From assembly GCA_016871755.1 (NCBI GenBank), contig VHCJ01000012.1, positions 1-64,000 of the forward strand: 64,000 bases of DNA, in the 5' to 3' direction. The notes under the pieces were generated by a model. That model saw nothing but the letters and a program-made list of their open reading frames with translations. It searched no databases and was not told the DNA's origin. Both the position numbers and the translations under genes were made by a program. Numbering within the stretch: the stretch's first letter is position 1; every line of letters starts with the position of its first letter. Shown here piece by piece: positions 9,947 to 18,487 of this stretch. The DNA comes from Verrucomicrobiota bacterium (GTDB lineage Bacteria > Verrucomicrobiota > Verrucomicrobiia > Opitutales > Opitutaceae).

Positions 9947-11296
9947 TTACGCGAAATCGATCGTGCGCTTCTTCGCGTTGTAGACCGTGCGGCCGCCCTT
10001 CTCGTACGAGAGCATCGCCATCAAGCAGGCCACGCCGTGCTGGTAGCCCGCCTCGATCGAGGCGTGCGGCGTCGCGCCGGTGCGCAGGCACTGGAGCCAG
10101 TCGAGAAAGTGGTCGGGGCGCTCGATCGGCGTCACCGTGACCTCGCCGCGGATGGAACCATCGCGCTTCGGGCCGCCCTGGGCGCTGTAGGTCGGGACGT
10201 TCCAGTTGTCGACCTTGAGGACACCCTTTTCGCCGAAGAACTTTCGCGTATTGCCGAAACCATTACCGAAATTATTCGAGCTCGTGAGCAGGAATCCCTC
10301 CGGATAGATCCACGTTGCCTGGATGCAATCCGGCACCGTGAAGCGGTGCTTGTCCTTCCACGTGAAGATGCCGCCGGCGCAGACGCAGGATTCGGGGATG
10401 GAGGCGCCCGTGATGTAGTGCGCCATGTCGAGGAAGTGCGCGCCCCACTGCGGGATCGGCCCCTGGCAGAATTCGTAGTGGCCGTACCAGGCGGCGTAGA
10501 CCTCGGGGTCGAACGGGCGCATCGGGCGGTCGCCGAGAAATTCCTTCCAGTCGACGTCCTCCTGCTTCACCTCGCGGCCGAGGTACTGGTACCAGTACGG
10601 CTTCTCGTCGTTGCGGCATTCCTCGACGCGGGAGAGCTTGCCGATCTTGCCGGACTGGACGACCTCGCGGGCGCCGACCACGCCGGGCAGGCTGCGGAGC
10701 TGGGTGCCCACCTGCACGACGGTGCCGGCGGCCTTCACGGCGTCGTAGGCACGGACCAGCTTGTCCATCTCGGTGGCGAGCGGCTTCTCCACGTAGATGT
10801 GCTTCCCGGCGCGCGCGGCGGCCTCCAGGTGCGTGGTGTGGTGGTGATCGGGAGAGGCGATCATCACCGCGTCGATGTTGGGAAGATCGAGCAATTCCTT
10901 GTACGAGGTGCACGGTTGGGCGTCGCGGCCGAACCACTCGCGCACCTTGGCGTTGGAGCGCTCGCGCGCGACGCGCCACGGATCGCACAGGGCGACGATC
11001 TCGAAATTGGTCGCGGCGACGTGCTTGTAGATGCCCTCCATGTGGGCGCCGCGGCCGCGTTCACCGCAACCGATGATGCCGATGCGGATGCGGTCATTGG
11101 CGCCGATGGAGCGCCGCGCGGTGGCGGCGGACAGCGGCGAGTAGCCGGCGACGGCCGCGCCGGCGGCCAGCGTGGCCGACGTCTTCAGGAAGCCGCGTCG
11201 CGGCATCGACACGCTGGCCGCATCGGTGGCGGCCGCGTCCAGCGACGCGGAAACGTTCGGGGAAATCGGGGCAGTCGGGGAGGCAGGGGCTTTCAT
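9947..11296 (-). CDS. Tat-exported Gfo/Idh/MocA-family oxidoreductase
   Basis: 449 residues from ATG 11296, or 419 from ATG 11206, which opens directly on the twin-arginine signal MPRRGFLKTSATLAAG. The dinucleotide-binding motif IRIGIIGCGERGRGA follows, then VMIASPDHHHTTH and the family-defining EKPLATEMD with the conserved Lys-Pro. The C-terminal alpha/beta domain contains a WGAHFLDMAHYITGA motif. These enzymes oxidise or isomerise sugars with NAD(P). The start of the next upstream gene's product lies about 115 bp away. It belongs with the isomerase and DUF1080 genes in a leftward block. A run of nine G at about 11352-11360 precedes it. Confidence 0.88.
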   Translation of the reverse strand: MKAPASPTAPISPNVSASLDAAATDAASVSMPRRGFLKTSATLAAGAAVAGYSPLSAATARRSIGANDRIRIGIIGCGERGRGAHMEGIYKHVAATNFEIVALCDPWRVARERSNAKVREWFGRDAQPCTSYKELLDLPNIDAVMIASPDHHHTTHLEAAARAGKHIYVEKPLATEMDKLVRAYDAVKAAGTVVQVGTQLRSLPGVVGAREVVQSGKIGKLSRVEECRNDEKPYWYQYLGREVKQEDVDWKEFLGDRPMRPFDPEVYAAWYGHYEFCQGPIPQWGAHFLDMAHYITGASIPESCVCAGGIFTWKDKHRFTVPDCIQATWIYPEGFLLTSSNNFGNGFGNTRKFFGEKGVLKVDNWNVPTYSAQGGPKRDGSIRGEVTVTPIERPDHFLDWLQCLRTGATPHASIEAGYQHGVACLMAMLSYEKGGRTVYNAKKRTIDFA

Positions 11297-11411
11297 GGAA
11301 GGGACGGAATGGGATGAGATTCGGAGGAACGGCCCAGCGGAGTCACGCCCCGGGGGGGGGAAGGAACCGGATTGGACAAGGGTGGATGCAGCCGCGGAAA
11401 ACGATGCGAAC

Positions 11412-12356
11412 TCAGCTCGCAATCACGCGATCCATCAACTCGGAGAGGCGGCGCAGCGACGCGGCCTCGTCGGGGTTCGGGGCGCGCCATTGCTCGGCGA
11501 TGATCCAGCCGGAATAGCCCACCTCATCCAGCGCCGCCATCGTTTGCGGCCAGTCGCTGTCGCCTTGGAGCAACTCGACGTTGAAGCCGGCAAAGGGCCC
11601 CTTCTCGTCACGCAGTTTCCGGCTGTACTCCTTCACGTGCACCTGGACGATCCGGGAACCGAGGACCCTGATCCACTGCTCCGGCCACGCCTGCGTCACG
11701 ATGTTGCCCACGTCGAAGTGCCAGCGGACGAACGGCGACTGGAAGGCATCGACGTAGGCGGCCGCCTCGAGCGGACTGAGCAGGAACCGGTTCCAGACGT
11801 TCTCAATCGCGATGATGACGCCGAGGGACTCCGCGAGCGGCAGCGCCTTGCGGATCTCGGCCACGGAGCGATCGAAGGCCTCGCGGTAGCCGACGTCCTT
11901 CGTGACCACGGCAGGCACGAGGAGCACCGACCGTGCGCCATAAGCCTTGGCGTCGCGCAGGCCTTGCTCGAGACCGGCGAGACCGGCCGCGCGGACCGCC
12001 GGGTTGGCGTCGGACAACGGCTTGGCCCAGTGGGTCGCAACCACGACGCTCGGAATCTCCAGCCCAAGCGCATCCCGCGCCGCCAGCACCTCGGCTTGGT
12101 CGAGGGCACTGGGCACCTCGACGCCGTCGAATCCGGCGTCCCGCAGCAGCTGGAAGCGCTCGCGAACCGCCAGCTTGCGCGCAGCCTCGCTGTTGAACAT
12201 CCCATACATGAAGCCCTTGCGCAGTCGGCGCGCAGGACGGGCCGCCCCGGCGGCCGCCGGCGCGGGCGAAGCCGCGGCGGCAAAGCCGGGGGTGGAAGCC
12301 AGCGGGAGCGCGGCGCCGAGCGCGGTCGCGGAGCGAAGAAAGGAGCGACGGTTCAT
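11412..12356 (-). CDS. Secreted sugar phosphate isomerase/epimerase-like TIM barrel
   Basis: 314 residues beginning MNRRSFLRSATALGAALP, a Tat signal. The AP-endonuclease-2/xylose-isomerase-like barrel follows: DAGFDGVEVPS, GVIIAIENVWNRFLLSP near residue 180, WHFDVGNI, VQVHVKEYS and a terminal SGWIIAEQW. The Glu, Asp and His residues at these strand ends are the metal-site positions of the family. The ATG overlaps the stop of the upstream DUF1080 gene by one base (TGATG), so the pair is coupled. In comparable clusters such proteins act on keto-sugar intermediates; the substrate here is inferred, not seen. Confidence 0.86.
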   Translation of the reverse strand: MNRRSFLRSATALGAALPLASTPGFAAAASPAPAAAGAARPARRLRKGFMYGMFNSEAARKLAVRERFQLLRDAGFDGVEVPSALDQAEVLAARDALGLEIPSVVVATHWAKPLSDANPAVRAAGLAGLEQGLRDAKAYGARSVLLVPAVVTKDVGYREAFDRSVAEIRKALPLAESLGVIIAIENVWNRFLLSPLEAAAYVDAFQSPFVRWHFDVGNIVTQAWPEQWIRVLGSRIVQVHVKEYSRKLRDEKGPFAGFNVELLQGDSDWPQTMAALDEVGYSGWIIAEQWRAPNPDEAASLRRLSELMDRVIAS

Positions 12357-13123
12357 CAGGAGGACGGGAGTTCGCGGATGAAGATGTTCCGCCACGTGGT
12401 CGCGCCCCCGTGGGTCTGGAGTTGGATCGGCCCGCGCGCCGGCACCGGGCGCCGCTTCTCCGGGGTCAACGACTTGTTCGCCTTGTCGTAGTAGTTCTCC
12501 AGCACGACGTCCTCCACCACGAGTTGGTCGTTGAGCCAGACGCTCACCCAGCTGCCGGTCATCACCACCCGCAGGGTGTTCCATTCGCCGATCGGGCGGT
12601 CCGCCCGGACCTTGGGATCACGACCCGGCGTGCCCTTGGTGTTGTTCCAGAGGCCACCCGAGCCAAAGGCATAGCCATGGCCCTTTGGGTCCGGCATGGT
12701 GGGATCCCAGATCTGGACTTGCGGCACGCCGCGGAGGTAGACGCCGGAATCGGCACCCGGTGCGAGCTTGAACTCAAGCCGCAGCTCGAAGTCCCCGTAG
12801 TCCCGCTCCGTCGTCGCATAGCCCCCGAAGCCGTCGTTGAACAATTCGCCCGCCTCCACCCGCCAGTGCGGCTTTCCGTCCTTCAGCTCCGTGAGGCTGC
12901 GCGTCCACTCCGCGATCAGCGCCGCACGCTCCGCCGCCGGCAGCTTCAAAAGCTGGCGGTGGTCGTAGGTCGTACCCCCGCGCCAACCCGAAAGATCGCG
13001 GCCGTTGAACAGCGAGACGAAACCCGGCGGAGGTGCCGACGGGGCGGCAATCGCGGGAAGAGCAGCGACGACGGCAAGGAAGAGCGAAGCTAGGAGGGCC
13101 AGGGAACGACGGGGCAGGATCAT
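12356..13123 (-). CDS. DUF1080 (3-keto-glycoside hydrolase/lyase-like) secreted protein
   Basis: 255 residues with a signal peptide (MILPRRSLALLASLFLAVVAALP), then the DUF1080 beta-sandwich: GFVSLFNGRDLSGWRG near residue 38, ELFNDGFGGYATTERDYGDFELRLEFK, DSGVYLRG, VQIWDP and a late GPIQLQTHGG. Characterised DUF1080 proteins from Bacteroidetes act on 3-keto-glycosides made by Gfo/Idh/MocA enzymes, which matches the neighbours. The ATG at 13123 is chosen for the signal peptide. It is the first gene of a leftward unit whose second gene starts inside its stop codon. Confidence 0.88.
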   Translation of the reverse strand: MILPRRSLALLASLFLAVVAALPAIAAPSAPPPGFVSLFNGRDLSGWRGGTTYDHRQLLKLPAAERAALIAEWTRSLTELKDGKPHWRVEAGELFNDGFGGYATTERDYGDFELRLEFKLAPGADSGVYLRGVPQVQIWDPTMPDPKGHGYAFGSGGLWNNTKGTPGRDPKVRADRPIGEWNTLRVVMTGSWVSVWLNDQLVVEDVVLENYYDKANKSLTPEKRRPVPARGPIQLQTHGGATTWRNIFIRELPSS

Positions 13124-13266
13124 GGAGTCGGGGATGACGGGGCGACGACGCACGATCTGAGACGACCCAGCCGGAGTCCGCAAACCCAAATCCCCGCGCG
13201 GCGGCGAACGCGTGCACCCGCCGCCAGAATATTCGCCCTCGTTTCTGGGAAGAACGCCGATCCCCA

Positions 13267-13351
13267 CGCCGCGCCCGCGCGGACCCGGCAATGGGTGAAA
13301 CCTCATTCCCTATCCGGGCGGTCCTTCCGCCGCGCCCGCGCGGACCCGGCA
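13267..13351. repeat. 24-bp direct repeat in the divergent promoter region
   Basis: Two exact copies of a 24-base GC-rich unit (beginning CGCCGCGCCCG, ending GACCCGGCA) at 13267-13290 and 13328-13351, 61 bp apart, between the DUF1080 gene and the rfaE2-like gene. Purpose unknown; it may be a site for a regulator or a small replication-slippage duplication. Confidence 0.7.
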
Positions 13352-13402
13352 CCGCAGCCGAGGCTCGCCACCCCGCCTGCATCGGCCAAGCTCCCTGCCA
13401 CC

Positions 13403-13903
13403 ATGCATCCGCTGGAGAATCCCAAGCTTCTCAGCCTGCCCGGGGCCGTGGCCGCGCGCCAGGTCCTCCGCCGGGCCGGCAAGCGTCTCGTCCTGACCAA
13501 CGGCGTCTTCGACCTGCTGCACACGGGGCACCTGTACTCCCTCCAGCAGGCGCGTCTCCGGGGCGATGCGCTCTTCGTGGCCTTGAACGCCGACACCAGC
13601 GTCCGCGCCCTCAAGGGACCGACCCGGCCGATTCAGAACGAACAGGAGCGCGCCTACGCCCTCGCCGCGCTTTCCTGCATCGACGGGGTGGTGATCTTCC
13701 GGGAACCCCGCCTCACCGGGGAGATCCGCGCGCTGCGCCCGGATGTCTACGTGAAGGCCGGTGACTACACGCTCGAGAAACTCGACGCCGGCGAGCGGGC
13801 CGCGCTCGAGGAAGCGGGGGCCCGGATCGAATTCCTGCCGTTCCTCCCCGGCTTCAGCACCACGGCACTCATCGCCCGGATCAAGGCCGCCGGGGAGGTT
13901 TGA
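13403..13903 (+). CDS. rfaE2: Cytidylyltransferase, HldE C-terminal-domain type
   Basis: 166 residues with the nucleotidyltransferase signature LTNGVFDLLHTGHLYSL (HxGH) near residue 35, then LNADTSVRALKGPTRPI and a GDYTLEKLDAGE stretch. It matches stand-alone RfaE domain II proteins, which add a nucleotide to heptose-1-phosphate during ADP-heptose synthesis for lipopolysaccharide. The 'VKAGDYT' and 'FLPGFSTTALI' segments are typical. No kinase domain is fused, so the kinase partner should be elsewhere. Thirty-two bases separate it from purN, and the two are probably co-transcribed. Confidence 0.85.
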   Translation: MHPLENPKLLSLPGAVAARQVLRRAGKRLVLTNGVFDLLHTGHLYSLQQARLRGDALFVALNADTSVRALKGPTRPIQNEQERAYALAALSCIDGVVIFREPRLTGEIRALRPDVYVKAGDYTLEKLDAGERAALEEAGARIEFLPFLPGFSTTALIARIKAAGEV

Positions 13904-13935
13904 CGCCGTCGGTCCCGCCACCGCATCCTCTCCCG

Positions 13936-14508
13936 ATGCGTGTCGTCATCCTCGGTTCAGGTCGGGGTTCCAACGCCGAGGCCATCCTCGCCGCCGAGCA
14001 GGCCGGCCGGCTCGGCCGAGCCCGCGTCGTCGCCCTGTTCACCGACCGCGCCGATGCCCCGATGCTCGCGCTCGGGCCGCGTTTCGGCGTGCCCGCTTCG
14101 TTCATCGATCCCGCTCCGTTCAAGACCAAGCTGGAGGGCGAGGGCGAGGCCCGCTTCATCGCCGCCGTCACCGCCGCCACCCCCGACCTCGTGGTGCTCG
14201 CCGGGTTCATGCGCGTGCTCAAGCCCGGCTTCCTCAACGCCTTCGCCGGTCGCATCATCAATCTCCACCCCAGCCTGCTGCCCAGCTTCCAGGGACTCGA
14301 CGGCATCGGCCAGGCGTTCCGTCGCGGCGTCAAGATCACCGGCTGCACCGTCCATGGCGTCACCGCCGAGGTCGATGGGGGTCCCGTCATCGATCAGGCC
14401 GCCGTCCGGATCGAGGCCGGCGACACGCTCGAGGCCGTCGCCGCCAAGGTCCACGCCGCCGAGCACACCCTGCTCCCCGCCACCATCGCCCGGCTCAGTG
14501 AGCGCTGA
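13936..14508 (+). CDS. purN: Phosphoribosylglycinamide formyltransferase
   Basis: 190 residues, the expected size. Transfers the formyl group of 10-formyl-tetrahydrofolate to GAR in purine synthesis. Motifs in order: VVILGSGRGSNAEAI near the N-terminus, LVVLAGFMRVL, IINLHPSLLPSFQG with the catalytic Asn-His pair, GCTVHGVTAEVDGGPVI with the catalytic Asp, and DTLEAVAAKVHAAEH. ATG 13936 is the first start before the Rossmann strand. It is cytosolic and depends on the folate pool that metF also draws on. Confidence 0.93.
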   Translation: MRVVILGSGRGSNAEAILAAEQAGRLGRARVVALFTDRADAPMLALGPRFGVPASFIDPAPFKTKLEGEGEARFIAAVTAATPDLVVLAGFMRVLKPGFLNAFAGRIINLHPSLLPSFQGLDGIGQAFRRGVKITGCTVHGVTAEVDGGPVIDQAAVRIEAGDTLEAVAAKVHAAEHTLLPATIARLSER

Positions 14509-14577
14509 GCCGCAGCGTCCGCCAGCCCGGCAGTCGGGGGATAGATTCGCCGCCGCCGACCGAACCCTCCCTCCACG

Positions 14578-14829
14578 TCAGCGGCGGGGCGTGTCCGATT
14601 CGCGCGAGCAGGGGCTGCAGAAACAGACCAAGGCCGCCAAGACCAGCGGGCCGATTCCAATCAGCAAACCCGTCCGACCGTCGCCGCTCATCGCCGCGAG
14701 GCCGCCAACAATCGCCGCGAGCACCACCACACAGGCCGCGATCACGCGCCAGCGGGTAGCCTTGCGACCGGGAGCAGCAGAGGGGGTGACTGCCGGAGTA
14801 TCCAAGGGACCGACACGCTGAAAAATCAT
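14578..14829 (-). CDS. Small membrane protein, unknown
   Basis: 83 residues from ATG 14829. Two hydrophobic segments (about residues 28-47, VIAACVVVLAAIVGGLAAM, and 53-69, LLIGIGPLVLAALVCF) are joined by a short polar turn and followed by CSPCSRESDTPRR at the C-terminus. No family is recognised. It diverges from deoC and converges on purN. Confidence 0.5.
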   Translation of the reverse strand: MIFQRVGPLDTPAVTPSAAPGRKATRWRVIAACVVVLAAIVGGLAAMSGDGRTGLLIGIGPLVLAALVCFCSPCSRESDTPRR

Positions 14830-14974
14830 CCGGGGGGCGTTCAAGTCCGAAGTGGCAGTTGGGGCCGACAAATAAGTTTGAACGAAATCAGCCCTTCAGG
14901 CGTCCCGGCGCGCGCCCACCCGGTGTTTTGCCGTTGTTTTCGCCGGGGTCGAACGGCACCGTCCCTTCACACTC

Positions 14975-15925
14975 ATGAGCGCGGTCCGGACCCTCGCCTT
15001 CCGTCGTTTCCTGCAAGCGGTCGGCCCCGTCGACACGGTGGGCGTCGAGGAGCGCGTCGCCAAGTATGGCACGCGTTCGATCAAGCGTCAGGCCAAGGTC
15101 TTCGGTCTGAAGCTGGCGGTGTCGATGGTCGACCAGACCACCCTTGAGGGCAAGGACACGACGGGCAAGGTCGCCGCCCTCTGCGCCAAGGCCGTGCGGC
15201 CCGATGACCGCGACGAAGACGGTCTGGGCTGCCCGCCGGTCGCCGCGGTCTGCGTCTACCCGTCGATGGTCGCCGCCGCCCGCCGCGCCCTCGGGCCCGA
15301 TTCACCGGTCCGCATCGCCTCCGTCGCCACCGCCTTCCCGTCCGGTCAGGCTCCGCTCACCACGCGGCTCGCCGAGGTCCGCGCCGCCGTGGGCGCCGGG
15401 GCCGACGAGATCGACATGGTGATCAACCGGGGCGCGTTCCTTGCCGGGGATTTCACGCGGGTCGGCGACGAGATCAGCGCCGTCCGCGATGCCTGCGGTC
15501 GCGCCGCCCTCAAGGTCATCCTCGAAACCAGCGAGCTCGAGACTTACGACGCCATCCGCACCGCGTCGTTTCTCGCCCTCCGCCGGCTGCGGCCGGGGGA
15601 CTTCATCAAGACGAGCACGGGCAAGACGTCGGCCAACGCCACGCTGGGCAACAATCAGGTGATGCTCGATGCGATCCGCGACCACTACCTCGCCTCGGGG
15701 GTCGCCATCGGCATGAAGCCCGCCGGAGGGATCCGCACCGCCAAGCAGGCCCTCACGTTCCTCATCGCCGTGAAGGAAACGCTGGGGGACGCGTGGCTCA
15801 CCAACACCCGCTACCGTTTCGGCGCCTCCTCGCTCCTCAACGATCTGCTCCGCCAGTTGGAGAAGGAGCGCACCGGCGCCTACCAAGCCCCGTACCGCTT
15901 CAGCGAGGCCACGGAGAGCTACTGA
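14975..15925 (+). CDS. deoC: Deoxyribose-phosphate aldolase
   Basis: 316 residues, somewhat long because of an N-terminal extension of about 50 residues. Cleaves 2-deoxyribose-5-phosphate to glyceraldehyde-3-phosphate and acetaldehyde. Landmarks: the first Lys-Asp region SMVDQTTLEGKDT (the usual D/E-HT-L of the class), EIDMVINRGAFLAGD, ALKVILETSEL, the Schiff-base Lys in FIKTSTGKTS and the substrate-phosphate loop MKPAGGIRT. It heads a rightward run with two aldehyde dehydrogenases, so the acetaldehyde formed has an immediate oxidiser. deoA at 21.7 kb supplies the upstream step. Confidence 0.92.
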   Translation: MSAVRTLAFRRFLQAVGPVDTVGVEERVAKYGTRSIKRQAKVFGLKLAVSMVDQTTLEGKDTTGKVAALCAKAVRPDDRDEDGLGCPPVAAVCVYPSMVAAARRALGPDSPVRIASVATAFPSGQAPLTTRLAEVRAAVGAGADEIDMVINRGAFLAGDFTRVGDEISAVRDACGRAALKVILETSELETYDAIRTASFLALRRLRPGDFIKTSTGKTSANATLGNNQVMLDAIRDHYLASGVAIGMKPAGGIRTAKQALTFLIAVKETLGDAWLTNTRYRFGASSLLNDLLRQLEKERTGAYQAPYRFSEATESY

Positions 15926-16100
15926 GCCCCGGCCCGACCGCGCCGCATCGCCTCCCGCCACGCTGCCTTCTCGTCAAGGCCGGACCCCGCCCGCCGCACC
16001 GCCGCCCGCCACCCGAGCACTCCGCCGCACCGTCCCCTCCGCTGAACCGTTCCCCCCGCCGCTCGCCACCACCGCCGCACCCCGCCCTCTTCTCGACGTC

Positions 16101-17603
16101 ATGCCCTCCGCCCCCGCCCGCTCCGCCCGTCGCCGCCGCACCCCGACCGCCCCGGAGCTGATCTTCGGCAATCTCTGGGAATTCGACCCGTCGCCGGAAA
16201 CCGCCGATCCGAAGCTGAAGGCGCAGTACGATCTGTTCATCGACGGACAATTCGTCCCGGCCCGCCGCGGCGCGCGGTTCACGTCGATCAATCCCGCCAA
16301 CGAAAAGGCCCTCGCCGAGGTGGCATTGGCCGACGAATCGGATGTCGCCGATGCCTACGCCGCCGCCGCCCGCGCCTTCCCGCGCTGGTCGCGCCTGCCG
16401 GGCGCGGAGCGCGGCAAGTACCTCTTCCGCCTCGCGCGGCTCCTGCAGGACCGCGCCCGCGAATTCGCCGTCGCCGAGACCCTCGATGGCGGGAAACCGA
16501 TCCGGGAGTCGCGCGACTTCGATGTGCCAATGGCCGCCGCGCACTTCTTCTATCACGCCGGTTGGGCCGACAAACTGAACTACGCCTTCCCGGGCGCGCG
16601 CGTCGTGCGGCCCCTCGGCGTGGTCGGGCAGGTGATTCCCTGGAACTTCCCGCTGCTCATGCTGGCGTGGAAGCTCGCCCCCGCCCTCGCCACGGGCAAC
16701 ACCGTTGTCCTCAAGCCCGCCGAGACCACGTCCCTCACCGCCCTGAAGTTCGCGGAAATTCTCCAGGAGGCCGAGTTGCCCCCGGGCGTGGTCAACGTCG
16801 TCACCGGCGCCGGCGTGACCGGGGCCGCCGTGGTCGCCCACCCGCAGGCCGCCAAGATCGCCTTCACCGGCTCAACCGAGGTCGGCCGCCAGATTATGCG
16901 CGCCACCGCCGGCACCGGCAAGCGGCTCACCCTCGAACTCGGCGGCAAGGCCGCCAACATCCTCTTCGACGACGCCCCGCTCGACCAAGCGGTCGAGGGC
17001 GTGATCAACGGGATCTTCTTCAACCAGGGCCATGTCTGCTGCGCCGGTTCCCGCCTGCTCGTACAGGAGAGCGTGGTCGATGAGGTGGTCGCGCGGCTCA
17101 CCCTTCGCCTGCGGTCGCTGCGCGTCGGCGATCCGCTCGACAAGAACACCGACGTCGGCGCGATCAACTCCGGCGAGCAGTTGGCGCGGATCAAGCGTCT
17201 GGTCGCCGTCGGCGTGCGCGAGGGCGCCACGCTGTACCAGCCGCCCTGCGCGCTGCCGCCGAAGGGGTTCTATTTCCCGCCGACCCTCTTCACCGGCGTG
17301 CAGCAGAGCCATCGCATCGCCCGCGAGGAAATCTTCGGGCCGGTGCTCTCGATCCTCACGTTCCGCACGGTCGACGAGGCGATCGAAAAGGCCAACAACA
17401 CCGCGTACGGGTTGAGCGCCGGGGTCTGGACCGACAAGGGTTCGCGGATCCTGAAGCTGAGCACCGAGCTCAAGGCCGGCGTCGTCTGGGCGAACACGTA
17501 CAACAAGTTCGATCCGGCCTCCCCATTCGGCGGCTACAAGGAATCCGGCTTCGGTCGCGAGGGCGGCCGCCACGGTCTCGCCGACTACGTCACGCTCTCC
17601 TGA
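16101..17603 (+). CDS. Aldehyde dehydrogenase (catalytically complete)
   Basis: 500 residues, the standard length of NAD(P)-dependent non-acylating ALDHs. Seen: IPWNFPLLMLAWKLAPALATGN near residue 180, FTGSTEVGRQIM, the general-base Glu in LELGGKAANILF, the nucleophile Cys in FFNQGHVCCAGSR (the second Cys of CC aligns with the catalytic position), and EEIFGPVLSILTF. Following deoC, its natural substrate is probably acetaldehyde, oxidised to acetate. It ends 11 bp before the half-length paralogue. The N-terminus is Arg/Pro-rich and could be a few codons shorter. Confidence 0.92.
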   Translation: MPSAPARSARRRRTPTAPELIFGNLWEFDPSPETADPKLKAQYDLFIDGQFVPARRGARFTSINPANEKALAEVALADESDVADAYAAAARAFPRWSRLPGAERGKYLFRLARLLQDRAREFAVAETLDGGKPIRESRDFDVPMAAAHFFYHAGWADKLNYAFPGARVVRPLGVVGQVIPWNFPLLMLAWKLAPALATGNTVVLKPAETTSLTALKFAEILQEAELPPGVVNVVTGAGVTGAAVVAHPQAAKIAFTGSTEVGRQIMRATAGTGKRLTLELGGKAANILFDDAPLDQAVEGVINGIFFNQGHVCCAGSRLLVQESVVDEVVARLTLRLRSLRVGDPLDKNTDVGAINSGEQLARIKRLVAVGVREGATLYQPPCALPPKGFYFPPTLFTGVQQSHRIAREEIFGPVLSILTFRTVDEAIEKANNTAYGLSAGVWTDKGSRILKLSTELKAGVVWANTYNKFDPASPFGGYKESGFGREGGRHGLADYVTLS

Positions 17604-17614
17604 AAGGCCCCGCC

Positions 17615-18475
17615 ATGCCTCGTCTTCCCATCGCCAAGACTCCCAAGGTTTACGTCGGCGGCGCCTTCATCCGCTCCGAAAGCGGCCGCACGTTTCCCCT
17701 GCGCGACGCCCGCGGCCGGCTCATCGGCCACGTGCCGCAGTGCACGCGCAAGGACCTGCGCAACGCCGTCGAGGCCGCCGCCAAGGCCGGCCCGGGCTGG
17801 GCCCGCCGCACCGCCTACAACCGCGGGCAGATCCTGTACCGGCTCGCCGAGATGATCGAGGCGCGCACCGCCGAGCTTTCCCGCGCCCTCGCTCCCGCGA
17901 CCAACCGCGCCGCCGCGCGCGAGGTCGCCGCGAGCGTCGATCGTCTCATCCACTACGCGGGCTGGGCCGACAAGTGCGAGCAGGCGCTCGGGAGCGTCAA
18001 CGCGGTCGCCGGGCCGTTCTTCAACTTCACCACCAGCGAGCCCATGGGGGTGATCGGCGTCATCGCCCCCGCCGAATGCCCGCTGCTCGCCCTCGTCTCC
18101 CTCATCGCCCCCGCGATCGTGAGCGGAAACACCGTGGTCGCCCTCGCGTCCGAGCCGCGCCCGTACGCCGCGATCGTCCTCGGCGAAATGCTCGCCACCA
18201 GCGACCTGCCCGGAGGCGTGGTCAATCTGCTCACCGGACTCCGCCGCGAATTGCTGCCGACGTTCGCCTCCCACGCCCACCTGCGCGCCCTTTCCGGCGT
18301 GGCCAACGGCGAGGAGCGCACCGCACTGGAACGCGGCTCGGCCGACTCCATCCGGCGCGTCCGGCTGCTCGCCGCCGAGGAACCGCGCGACTGGTTCGCC
18401 GACTCCGCGCAGGGGCTGCCGATGATTCGCGAGCTCGTCGAATTCAAGACCACCTGGCACCCGGTCGGCGCCTAG
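17615..18475 (+). CDS. Half-length aldehyde dehydrogenase paralogue without the catalytic domain
   Basis: 286 residues covering the NAD-binding part of the ALDH fold: KVYVGGAFIRSESGRTFPLRD, GVIGVIAPAECPLLALVSLIAPAIVSGN near residue 150 and DLPGGVVNLLTG. After about residue 230 similarity ends in a short unique tail; the Glu general base and the Cys nucleophile are both absent. ALDH16-type enzymes carry an inactive second ALDH domain fused to an active one; here the same arrangement may exist as two genes 11 bp apart. A scaffolding or dimer-partner role is an inference. The frame is clean, with no sign of recent decay. Confidence 0.83.
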   Translation: MPRLPIAKTPKVYVGGAFIRSESGRTFPLRDARGRLIGHVPQCTRKDLRNAVEAAAKAGPGWARRTAYNRGQILYRLAEMIEARTAELSRALAPATNRAAAREVAASVDRLIHYAGWADKCEQALGSVNAVAGPFFNFTTSEPMGVIGVIAPAECPLLALVSLIAPAIVSGNTVVALASEPRPYAAIVLGEMLATSDLPGGVVNLLTGLRRELLPTFASHAHLRALSGVANGEERTALERGSADSIRRVRLLAAEEPRDWFADSAQGLPMIRELVEFKTTWHPVGA

Positions 18476-18487
18476 CCGGCCACCGGC

